A stretch of 6,101 nt of DNA from Thermoplasmata archaeon (lineage in GTDB: Archaea > Thermoplasmatota > Thermoplasmata > Lutacidiplasmatales > UBA184): NCBI GenBank assembly GCA_021848165.1, contig JAJZMW010000006.1, positions 1 to 6,101 of the forward strand. Direction: 5' to 3'. Both the position numbers and the translations under genes were made by a program. The notes beneath the pieces were generated by a model. That model was not told the DNA's origin and did not search any database. It saw nothing but the letters and a program-made list of their open reading frames with translations. Shown piece after piece: positions 1-5,389 of this stretch. Within the stretch, counting starts at the first letter, position 1; every line of letters begins with the position of its first letter.

Positions 1-609
1 GATGCGGGGATTCGCCACGCGGCCGTGGACGCTCGCCTCCCGGTACGCCGCCTCGACCTCCGCATCCGATCGTACCACGGTCATGCCGTGGCCCGAGCTC
101 GACATCATCGCCTTGAAGATGCACGGGAACCCGACATCGTGCGCCGCCCGGCGCGCCTCGGCGAGGGTCTCCGCGAAGCGGAACGCGCTGGTCGTCACAT
201 TCGCTCGCTCCGCCGCGATCCGCCGGATCCGCTCCCGATCCATCGTCGCGCGGGTCGCCTCCGCGCGGGGGATCACCGTCCAGCCTTCCTCTTCGAGGCG
301 AACGAGCTCGGCGGTCGCGATCTGTTCGATCTCGGGGACGATCGCGTCCGGTGCTTCGCGCTCGATGAGCGCGCGCAGGGCGCCCCGGTCGGTCATGTTC
401 AGGACGTGGGAGCGGTGCGCGACGGCCATCGCGGGGGCGTGAGCGTAGCGATCGGCGGCGACCACTTCGGCGCCGAGGCGCAAGGCTTCGAAAGCGATCT
501 CCCGCCCGAGCTCCCCGCTCCCGAGGAGGAGGATCTTGGTCGCGTCTCGGGTCAGCGGCGTGCCGATCGATTCGCGAAAGGGGACACCGGCGGTGCGGGG
601 TGCGGGCAT
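1..609 (-). CDS. purT: Formate-dependent phosphoribosylglycinamide formyltransferase PurT (N-terminal part, cut by window edge)
   Basis: PurT is a cytoplasmic ATP-grasp enzyme that uses formate and ATP to formylate GAR in the third step of purine synthesis, replacing the folate-dependent PurN. I translated 203 residues from the ATG at 609-607; the frame is open to base 1, so the C-terminal part is missing. Visible features are the pre-ATP-grasp motif GSGELGRE (residues 30-37), the DRYAHAPAMAVAHRSHV stretch (53-69), EIEQIAT (93-99), and the start of the ATP-grasp domain with K166 and MSSSGHGM (169-176). These align without gaps to E. coli PurT as I remember it. The usual SSSGKGQ loop reads SSSGHGM here (H174, M176). 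The start is supported by a TATA-like element about 26 nt upstream and by the absence of a Shine-Dalgarno sequence, which suggests a leaderless transcript. The upstream 91-aa gene on the same strand is 57 nt away. Family assignment is very secure; the effect of the loop changes is unknown. Confidence 0.95.
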   Translation of the reverse strand, partial: MPAPRTAGVPFRESIGTPLTRDATKILLLGSGELGREIAFEALRLGAEVVAADRYAHAPAMAVAHRSHVLNMTDRGALRALIEREAPDAIVPEIEQIATAELVRLEEEGWTVIPRAEATRATMDRERIRRIAAERANVTTSAFRFAETLAEARRAAHDVGFPCIFKAMMSSSGHGMTVVRSDAEVEAAYREASVHGRVANPRI

Positions 610-630
610 CGGAGCGCCACGGCCGGAGCG

Positions 631-640
631 TGCTTAATGG
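631..640 (-). promoter_or_regulatory. TATA-like element for purT
   Basis: On the minus strand this reads CCATTAAGCA, an AT-rich island in a GC-rich gap. Its centre lies about 26 nt upstream of the purT ATG, which would place transcription initiation at or within a few nt of the start codon. No Shine-Dalgarno is visible. This suggests purT can be transcribed separately from the 91-aa gene upstream. The match to an archaeal TATA box is weak, so this rests mainly on spacing. Confidence 0.35.
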
Positions 641-666
641 TGTCCCGGGCGAGCGGGCCGGGGCGC

Positions 667-942
667 CTATTCTTCGCCCATCGCTCGCGGCTTGGGGATC
701 GACTTGGGCTGTTCCTGGTCCGTCGGCATGCCGGTCTTCCCTTCGACGATCTCGCAATCCTGCCAGTTGATCCCGACGGTGACCCGGGGGAAGGCGACCT
801 TGAGCACGTAGTTGGCGAGCCGCCCGACGACGAGCCCCTGCGAGCCGGGCGCGAGGTTCGGGTTCATCGTCGAGAGGTCCCGGGTGAGCACGACCCGGGT
901 CTCGCCGTCCACGATCCGCGAGAGTTCGCCGCGGTCCTTCAT
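667..942 (-). CDS. Unrecognised 91-aa protein, possible SH3-like small beta barrel
   Basis: I do not recognise this gene. The ATG at 942-940 gives 91 residues ending at a TAG at 669-667. The frame stays open further upstream, but that extension has the arginine/proline-rich composition of a spurious frame and crosses the divergent promoter and the transporter gene, so I reject it. Nearly every codon ends in G or C, as in the neighbours, which supports real coding. Residues 13-68 alternate short hydrophobic strands with turns: GETRVVLTRDL, then NPNLAPGSQGLVVG (28-40), then VLKVAFPRVTVGINWQDCEIV (47-67). The pattern 'xPGxxGxVV...V.F' is typical of small SH3-like barrels such as those of NifZ or KOW-type proteins; this is inference from pattern only. 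The tail from about 69 is polar and rich in Lys, Pro and Glu and is probably disordered. There is no signal peptide or membrane segment. It lies 57 nt upstream of purT on the same strand and diverges from the acetate transporter. Confidence 0.75.
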   Translation of the reverse strand: MKDRGELSRIVDGETRVVLTRDLSTMNPNLAPGSQGLVVGRLANYVLKVAFPRVTVGINWQDCEIVEGKTGMPTDQEQPKSIPKPRAMGEE

Positions 943-967
943 CTGCCCAGGCCCTAACGCACGTTCC

Positions 968-977
968 CCATAATGGT
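968..977 (-). promoter_or_regulatory. TATA-like element for the 91-aa gene
   Basis: On the minus strand this reads ACCATTATGG. The AT-rich core is centred about 29-30 nt upstream of the ATG at 942, giving a leaderless or nearly leaderless transcript. No Shine-Dalgarno precedes the start codon (CCTGGGCAG-ATG), which fits. Its position in the divergent gap places it back to back with the transporter promoter at 1047-1062. Confidence 0.35.
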
Positions 978-1046
978 CGCGGAGCGGCCGCGGGGGGGAT
1001 CGCCCGCCGCGCGTTGACGGAGCTGTAACAGGTATCCCTCCGACAA

Positions 1047-1062
1047 ACCGAAGGGTTTTTAT
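1047..1062 (+). promoter_or_regulatory. BRE/TATA promoter of the acetate transporter gene
   Basis: The sequence ACCGAAGGGTTTTTAT combines a purine-rich BRE-like stretch with the T-rich core TTTTTAT (1056-1062). The core centre is 28 nt before the ATG at 1087 but only about 13 nt before the in-frame ATG at 1072. With archaeal TATA-to-start spacing, the transcript would begin at about 1085-1087, so the upstream ATG would lie outside the mRNA. This decides the start chosen for the transporter and implies leaderless translation; no Shine-Dalgarno is present. Confidence 0.6.
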
Positions 1063-1086
1063 GGGGCAACCATGCTCCCGCGTAGC

Positions 1087-1764
1087 ATGGCTGCGAACAG
1101 CAATCCTGCGGTCCCGCAGGACTACTATCGGCCGCCCGTATCGGTCAGCGCGGACTGGGCGAACCCCGCCGTGCTGGGCCTGATGGGTTTCGGAACGACG
1201 ACCATGTTGGCGGGGATCGCCAACACCGCCTATGGCGGCCTGTGGCAGATCGGCAGCGGAGGGCTCCCGGGAGACACCGTACTTGGTATGGCGATCTTCT
1301 TCGGAGGTCTCTGCCAGCTGTTCGCGGGTCTGATCGCGCTCCGCAAGGGCGAGATCTTCGCGGGGACCGCGTTCACGGGATACGGCGCCTTCTGGATGGC
1401 GTACGTGTTCATCGTCTTCGAGGTCTTCACGGGCTATCCCGCGGCGGATCCGTACGTCGTGGCGGGCCTGATGTGGTTCTCCATCGTATGGGCCCTGTTC
1501 ACGTTCACGTTCTTCGTGAACGCGCCCAAGCACGGGGTCGGCTTGACCATCCTGTTCGCGTTGCTGACGATCGCGTTCATCCTGCTCGCGGTCAACTTCG
1601 GCAACAGCACCACGGGAATGGCGTGGGCCGCGCCCGCGGGAGTGCCGGCCTGGTACCAGAACTTCATGGGGCTCGAGATCTTCATCACGGGCGTCCTTGC
1701 GGTGTACCTCGCGTTCGGCATCCTGACGAACACGAACTACGGGCGGAAGATCGTCCCCATCTGA
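1087..1764 (+). CDS. satP: Acetate/succinate transporter, AceTr (SatP/YaaH/GPR1-FUN34) family
   Basis: This is a membrane carrier or channel of the AceTr family, whose known members move acetate (SatP also succinate) across the cytoplasmic membrane, probably with protons. The 225-residue protein matches the usual family length. It has the N-terminal family signature as NPAVLGLMGF (26-35), followed by six hydrophobic segments at roughly 27-47, 63-85, 91-114, 122-143, 149-170 and 190-214. The central GYGAFW motif is at 98-103. The first 25 residues are polar and cytoplasmic-looking. Two deviations stand out: the canonical NPAPLGL has Val for the second Pro (V29), and the usual FGATAF/FGNTAF-like run reads FAGTAF (91-96). 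I chose the ATG at 1087 over the in-frame ATG at 1072 because of promoter spacing; the longer form would add only MLPRS. The acetyl-CoA synthetase about 1.3 kb downstream on the other strand is the natural metabolic partner, supporting acetate as substrate. Family call secure, substrate inferred. Confidence 0.92.
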   Translation: MAANSNPAVPQDYYRPPVSVSADWANPAVLGLMGFGTTTMLAGIANTAYGGLWQIGSGGLPGDTVLGMAIFFGGLCQLFAGLIALRKGEIFAGTAFTGYGAFWMAYVFIVFEVFTGYPAADPYVVAGLMWFSIVWALFTFTFFVNAPKHGVGLTILFALLTIAFILLAVNFGNSTTGMAWAAPAGVPAWYQNFMGLEIFITGVLAVYLAFGILTNTNYGRKIVPI

Positions 1765-1797
1765 GGACGAGCGGTCCGACCGGGGCAACCCTTTCCT

Positions 1798-1819
1798 CCC
1801 CGGCCCTTCGGGGCCGGGG
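1798..1819 (+). terminator. 9-bp GC hairpin with UUCG loop after the transporter gene
   Basis: A perfect inverted repeat pairs CCCCGGCCC (1798-1806) with GGGCCGGGG (1811-1819) around the loop TTCG (1807-1810), a very stable tetraloop. It starts 34 nt after the transporter stop codon and is followed by a short T run (1827-1830). It may stop transcription or protect the 3' end of the mRNA, limiting read-through into the glycosyltransferase gene. Archaeal termination generally depends on U tracts rather than hairpins, so the terminator role is tentative. The structure itself is certain. A second possible pairing, GGGGTCA (1816-1822) with TGACCCC (1845-1851), would compete with it. Confidence 0.45.
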
Positions 1820-1867
1820 TCAACTGTTTTCGAGCGGGAGCGGCTGACCCCATCCACGGATCGTTCC

Positions 1868-1871
1868 GAGG
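1868..1871 (+). promoter_or_regulatory. Shine-Dalgarno of the glycosyltransferase gene
   Basis: GAGG lies 6 nt before the ATG at 1878 and matches the anti-Shine-Dalgarno core. It supports this start and suggests the gene is translated from a leadered mRNA. That mRNA could come from read-through from the transporter gene, 113 nt away, or from a promoter I cannot identify in the gap. The transporter gene itself looks leaderless. Confidence 0.5.
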
Positions 1872-1877
1872 CGAGCG

Positions 1878-3029
1878 ATGGTCACCGATCTCGAGTATGG
1901 CATCTTCGTCGCCTCCGCGGTCTGCATCGTCGGCTACTTCCCGATCGCCCTCCTCCAGGACGTCAGTCTCCTCTCGACCCTCCTGCGGCGGCGTCCCCGC
2001 ATGCCCGCCCGCGTCCCCGGCCGGCACGTCCTCGTGATGATGACCACCGCCGGGAACGCCCCGGAGATCGTGCGCCAGATCTTCCGGACGATCGCCGGGT
2101 ACGGCTTGCCGGTCGAGCTCGCGATCGTGAAGGAGGCCCGGGACACGAACTCCTACGGCGTTCCCGAGATCGTCGTCCCGCCCGGCTACCAGACGCCGAA
2201 CCGCTCGCGCCGGAAGATGCGGGCCCAGCACTACGCGAGCGAGTGGCTCCGAGGGCACGGATACGGCGCCGAGACCTACGTGGTCCACCTCGACGACGAC
2301 TCGGTCCCGGACCGGGAGTATCTCGAGTACGTCTTCGGCATGCCGTACCACGGCGGGCAGGGGACGCTCCGCCTGCGGGAGTACGGTCGCAACCTCTGGA
2401 CGACCCTCACCGACTTCGTCCGGATCTCGGACTGCGACGCCTTCTGCGCTGCCTTCAACCGCGCGGGCCACCCGATGATGGTCCACGGGGAGGGGCTGAC
2501 CCTGCGCGCCGACGTCGAGGAGGAGATCGGCTGGGACTTCGGCACGTTCGGAGCCGAGGACCTGATGGCGGGGATCGAGCTCGGCAAGCGCTACCGGTGG
2601 GGGCTGATCCCGTACCACGTCCGGATCGCCCCGCCGGTGAGCGCCCGAGACCTCTACCGCCAGCGACGGCGGTGGCACTACTCGTTCGTCACCGCGGCCC
2701 GCAAGATCTCGCACATGCAGCGGACCGTGATCCTCTGGTTCGTTTACCGATACTACATCGGCTGGACCGGCCTCTTCGGCCTCACGCTGTGGCTCCTCAA
2801 CATCCTCCTCGGGATCCCGTTCCCGGCCTGGCTGCTCTACCTCGGGGTCTTCAACCTCGTCTCCTACTTCGGTTTCTACCAGTACGGCGCGTGGGTCACC
2901 CAGCCGCGGTATTCGATCCTCTCCCTGCTCCTCCAGTTCCCGGTCTCCTACCTCGAGTGCGGGACGCTGTTCTACACGCTGATCGACCCGCCGAACCCGA
3001 CCGGCTTCGACGTCATCCAGAAGGTCTAG
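1878..3029 (+). CDS. Membrane-anchored family 2 glycosyltransferase, Egghead-like
   Basis: The 383-residue protein has a GT-A fold glycosyltransferase domain held between membrane segments. There is an N-terminal helix at about 7-27, then the catalytic domain (about 48-270), then hydrophobic segments at about 283-312, 317-336 and 346-368. Catalytic landmarks are VVHLDDDS (135-142; the acidic cluster D139-D141 binds the nucleotide-sugar and metal), HGEG (203-206), ED (227-228, the likely catalytic base position) and QRRRW (262-266), the QxxRW acceptor-site motif. The spacing of MTTAGNAPEIV (55-65), the VPPGYQT / KMRAQHY region (100-119), GQGTLRL, LTDFVRISD (177-185) and the motifs above resembles animal Egghead (BRE-3), a beta-1,4-mannosyltransferase for glycolipids, more than ordinary bacterial GT2 enzymes. 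A role in making a membrane glycolipid or glycan at the cytoplasmic face is inferred; donor and acceptor are unknown. It follows the acetate transporter on the same strand and converges with acs; neither neighbour hints at its substrate. GT2 call secure, Egghead subfamily likely. Confidence 0.88.
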   Translation: MVTDLEYGIFVASAVCIVGYFPIALLQDVSLLSTLLRRRPRMPARVPGRHVLVMMTTAGNAPEIVRQIFRTIAGYGLPVELAIVKEARDTNSYGVPEIVVPPGYQTPNRSRRKMRAQHYASEWLRGHGYGAETYVVHLDDDSVPDREYLEYVFGMPYHGGQGTLRLREYGRNLWTTLTDFVRISDCDAFCAAFNRAGHPMMVHGEGLTLRADVEEEIGWDFGTFGAEDLMAGIELGKRYRWGLIPYHVRIAPPVSARDLYRQRRRWHYSFVTAARKISHMQRTVILWFVYRYYIGWTGLFGLTLWLLNILLGIPFPAWLLYLGVFNLVSYFGFYQYGAWVTQPRYSILSLLLQFPVSYLECGTLFYTLIDPPNPTGFDVIQKV

Positions 3030-3043
3030 GACCGGGGAGGCGG

Positions 3044-3069
3044 CCCCCCGGCCCCGCAGGACCGGGGGG
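3044..3069. terminator. Hairpin in the convergent gap between glycosyltransferase and acs
   Basis: The 66-nt gap between the two converging genes contains a perfect 8-bp inverted repeat, CCCCCCGG (3044-3051) and CCGGGGGG (3062-3069), around a 10-nt loop. It could act in both directions as a terminator or block antisense read-through. A 10-nt direct repeat AGGACCGGGG (3028-3037 and 3058-3067) and G runs at 3064-3069, 3078-3082 and 3084-3088 share the same space. There is no U tract on either strand, so the role is uncertain. Confidence 0.35.
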
Positions 3070-3095
3070 AAGAGGTTGGGGGTGGGGGACCGGTC

Positions 3096-5207
3096 CTACT
3101 CGGCCTGCCCGAACGCCCGGATATCGGCCGGACCTTCCTTCGTCGTCAGCGGCTTCGCCCCTTGGACGGCGACCCGGATCTGCTCGACGACGTCCGGATT
3201 CGCGAGGGTCGTGATGTCGCCCGTCGGCATCGAGTTCGAGATCGACGCGAGGACGCGCCGCATGATCTTCCCGGACCGGGTCTTCGGCATGTCCGGGACG
3301 ATCCAGACGGTCTTCGGCCGGGCGATCTTCCCGATCTGCGTCTCGATCGCGTGGACGACCTTCCCCTTGATCTCGTCCGAGGCGGCGATCCCCGGTTTCA
3401 GGGCCACGTAGATCTCGGGGACCCGGCCCTTGAGCTCGTCGGCGACCGGGACGACCGCGGCCTCGGCGATCTCGGGGACGGTCAGGCACGCCGACTCGAG
3501 CTCCTTCGTCCCGAGGCGGTGTCCCGCGACGTTGATCACATCGTCGATCCGTCCGAGGATCCGGAAGTACCCATCGGCCGCCTGCATCGCGCCGTCACCG
3601 GCCATGTACGGCCAGTCGCGCCAGTCGGTCGACTTCGGGTCCTTGTTGTACTTCTGGAAGTAGGTGCGCACGTAGCGGTCCGGGTCCCCCCAGATCGTCG
3701 CCATGAGCCCCGGCCAGGGCGCCTGGATGCAGATGTAGCCCGCCCGGTTCGATCCCGCCGGCACCTCCTTCCCGTTCTCGTCGAAGATGATCGGGTGGAT
3801 CCCGATCACCGCCGGCCCGGCGCTCCCCGGCTTCATGCGATGGAGGCCCGGGGTCGTCGAGCAGAGGAACCCTCCGGTCTCCGTTTGCCACCAGGTGTCG
3901 ACGACGACCGCCTCGTCCTTCCCGACGGTGTGGTAGTACCAGCGCCACGCCTCCGGCTCGATCGGCTCGCCGACCGTCGTCATGTGCTTGAAGTGATAGT
4001 GGTACTTCTTCGGCTCGTCCGGCCCGAGCTTGCGCAGCTGACGGATCGCCGTGGGCGACGTGTGGAAGATGTTCACGTCCAGGTGTTCGGCGATGCGCCA
4101 GGGACGGCCCGGATCGGGGAACGTGGGGACCCCTTCGTACATCACGGTCGTCGCCGCCAGGGCGAGCGGGCCGTAGACGATGAACGAGTGCCCGGTGATC
4201 CAGCCGATGTCGGCCATGCACCAGTAGACGTCGGTCGGGTGGATGTCCTGGTAGTACTTCGACATCGCCGTCACGTAGGCGAGGTAGCCGCCGAGGTTGT
4301 GCTGGATCCCCTTCGGCTTGCCGGTCGTACCACTGGTGTACATCAGGAACATCGGGGAGTCCGCCGGCAGGCTCTCGGGGGCGACCGTCTGGCCCCGGTA
4401 CTTGGGCAGGAGGTCGTCGATCAGGAAATCCCTCCCCGCCTTGGGGGAGGAGGCGCTCGCGTAGCGGTCCTTGAACCGCTTCCAGATGAGGACCTTTTCC
4501 GGGGCCTTCCCCTCCTTCGTCGCGGTGTCGTAGGCGATGTCGGCGGCGGGCTTGTGGTCGACCAGTTTCCCACTCCGGTAGTAGGTGTCCATCACGATGA
4601 GGGCCCGGCTCCCGCTGTCGGCGATCCGTTGGCCGCTCGCTTCCCCGCTGAACCCGCCGAAGACCACGGAGTGGATCACGCCGAGCCGGGCGCAGGCGAG
4701 CATCGAGATCGGGAGCTCGGGGGTCATCGGGAGGTGGATCGTCACCCGATCGCCCGACTTCAGCCCGACGAAATCGCGGAGGAACGCCGCGAACTCGTTC
4801 ACCCGCGTGTAGAGCTCCTGGTAGGTGATCGCCACTGGGGGGTCGCTCTCGGGCTCGGCCTGGAAGATGATCGCCGCCTTGTTCTTGTAGAGCGCCAGAT
4901 GGCGGTCGATGCAGTTGTAGGACGCATTGAGCCGGCCGCCCACGAACCAGCGGTAGAACGGCGCCTTGCTCGTGTCGAGCGTCTGCGTCCAATACTTGTC
5001 CCAACTCAGCAGGTCCCCGTACGCGCGGAAGCACTCGGGGAAGTTCGCCAGCGAGAACTTCTCGAACCAACTTGGGTCCGTCAGGTTCGCCTGGCCGATG
5101 AATTTCGGATTGGGCTCGAAGTACCCCTCTTCCTTCCAGTGGACCGCGATCTCGGCCTCGCTAAGTTCGGTTTGCTCGGTCTTCGTGTTCTGCTTCGCTG
5201 CCGCCAT
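3096..5207 (-). CDS. acs: AMP-forming acetyl-CoA synthetase
   Basis: This cytoplasmic enzyme activates acetate with ATP and CoA to acetyl-CoA via acetyl-AMP. At 703 residues it is full length and slightly longer than the usual ~650. In order it has the N-terminal ACS region (WKEEGYF...WFVGGRLNASYNCIDRH, about 24-103), the P-loop YTSGTTGKPKG (290-300), GWITGH (335-340), TVGEP (411-415), DTWWQTETGG (437-446), GDGA (537-540), the hinge/CoA region GRIDDVINVAGHRLGT (552-567) and PKTRSGKIMRR (641-651). K647 is the catalytic lysine that protein acetylation usually controls. The acetate pocket of Salmonella Acs (Val310, Thr311, Val386, Trp414) corresponds to I337, T338, V412 and W440; the retained Trp favours acetate over longer acids. 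There is an insertion of about 10 residues at 519-533 (KYNKDPKSTDWRDWP) before GDGA, and a polar C-terminal extension. The start is backed by a TATA-like box and a GGTG Shine-Dalgarno-like sequence 7 nt upstream. It converges with the glycosyltransferase and diverges from the 69-aa gene. Confidence 0.97.
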   Translation of the reverse strand: MAAAKQNTKTEQTELSEAEIAVHWKEEGYFEPNPKFIGQANLTDPSWFEKFSLANFPECFRAYGDLLSWDKYWTQTLDTSKAPFYRWFVGGRLNASYNCIDRHLALYKNKAAIIFQAEPESDPPVAITYQELYTRVNEFAAFLRDFVGLKSGDRVTIHLPMTPELPISMLACARLGVIHSVVFGGFSGEASGQRIADSGSRALIVMDTYYRSGKLVDHKPAADIAYDTATKEGKAPEKVLIWKRFKDRYASASSPKAGRDFLIDDLLPKYRGQTVAPESLPADSPMFLMYTSGTTGKPKGIQHNLGGYLAYVTAMSKYYQDIHPTDVYWCMADIGWITGHSFIVYGPLALAATTVMYEGVPTFPDPGRPWRIAEHLDVNIFHTSPTAIRQLRKLGPDEPKKYHYHFKHMTTVGEPIEPEAWRWYYHTVGKDEAVVVDTWWQTETGGFLCSTTPGLHRMKPGSAGPAVIGIHPIIFDENGKEVPAGSNRAGYICIQAPWPGLMATIWGDPDRYVRTYFQKYNKDPKSTDWRDWPYMAGDGAMQAADGYFRILGRIDDVINVAGHRLGTKELESACLTVPEIAEAAVVPVADELKGRVPEIYVALKPGIAASDEIKGKVVHAIETQIGKIARPKTVWIVPDMPKTRSGKIMRRVLASISNSMPTGDITTLANPDVVEQIRVAVQGAKPLTTKEGPADIRAFGQAE

Positions 5208-5240
5208 CGTCCGGCACCCGCGTGGCAGACCGTAACACGC

Positions 5241-5256
5241 TATTTTACTGTTTCAA
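5241..5256 (-). promoter_or_regulatory. BRE/TATA promoter of acs
   Basis: On the minus strand the sequence reads TTGAAACAGTAAAATA: a purine-rich BRE-like part followed by the TATA-like core TAAAATA (5247-5241). The core centre is about 37 nt from the acs ATG, giving a predicted leader of about 11 nt. That leader contains GGTG (5218-5215), a partial match to the archaeal Shine-Dalgarno consensus, with 7 nt spacing. This is the most AT-rich stretch in the window and the best promoter candidate here. Confidence 0.6.
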
Positions 5257-5326
5257 GCGCCCCTCTCGGCGAGACCGCTTCCTCCTCCGCCCGGCCGGGA
5301 ACCTCCCATCCGGGGCCGTCCGAGCT

Positions 5327-5340
5327 CGAAGGCGCCTTCG
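5327..5340. promoter_or_regulatory. 14-bp perfect palindrome, candidate operator
   Basis: CGAAGGCGCCTTCG is a perfect palindrome in the 182-nt gap between acs and the 69-aa gene. Flanking GAGCT (5322-5326) and AGCTC (5344-5348) extend the symmetry with a 3-nt offset. It ends 8 nt upstream of the TATA-like element of the 69-aa gene and lies about 80 nt upstream of the acs TATA-like element. A site just upstream of BRE/TATA fits an archaeal activator or dimeric regulator. No regulator gene is in view, so the role is inferred from position and symmetry. Confidence 0.4.
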
Positions 5341-5348
5341 CAAAGCTC

Positions 5349-5354
5349 ATTTAT
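5349..5354 (+). promoter_or_regulatory. TATA-like element of the 69-aa gene
   Basis: ATTTAT sits in GC-rich surroundings, centred about 38 nt before the ATG at 5390. Initiation about 26 nt downstream would leave a leader of roughly 12 nt, just enough to carry the GGAG at 5382-5385. This promoter probably also serves the overlapping tpiA gene. Confidence 0.45.
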
Positions 5355-5381
5355 CCCGCCTCCGCGTTAGGGCTGTGCCTC

Positions 5382-5385
5382 GGAG
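5382..5385 (+). promoter_or_regulatory. Shine-Dalgarno of the 69-aa gene
   Basis: GGAG lies 4 nt before the ATG at 5390, a short but workable spacing. It fixes the start: the frame is open upstream to beyond 5250 but has no other ATG near a ribosome binding site, and that stretch holds the promoter. Confidence 0.5.
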
Positions 5386-5389
5386 TGTC

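Noticed and set aside
25..957. Long plus-strand open frame antisense to purT and the 91-aa gene
   Set aside because: Its translation is rich in Arg, Asp, Gly and Pro with no family motif, and it opposes two convincing minus-strand genes. High GC at third codon positions explains the open frame.
984..991. GCGGCCGC palindrome in the divergent promoter gap
   Set aside because: An eight-base GC palindrome is expected by chance at this base composition and has no special spacing to either promoter.
1072..1086. Upstream ATG of the transporter (adds MLPRS)
   Set aside because: It lies only about 13 nt after the TATA-like core, so it would be upstream of the expected transcription start.
943..1857. 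N-terminal extension of the 91-aa gene through the transporter region
   Set aside because: The extension is low-complexity Arg/Glu/Asp sequence antisense to a certain membrane protein gene and crosses both divergent promoters.
1737..2714. Long minus-strand open frame opposite the glycosyltransferase
   Set aside because: It is a shadow frame with biased composition, while the plus-strand protein has clear catalytic motifs.
3595..5070. 491-codon open frame overlapping acs on the same strand
   Set aside because: It is an alternative frame of acs with Arg/Pro/Gly-rich sequence; the acs frame carries every family motif.
5208..5389. Possible tRNA or small RNA in the acs upstream gap
   Set aside because: No T-loop sequence, cloverleaf pairing or CCA end is visible; the promoter elements and palindrome account for the notable features.
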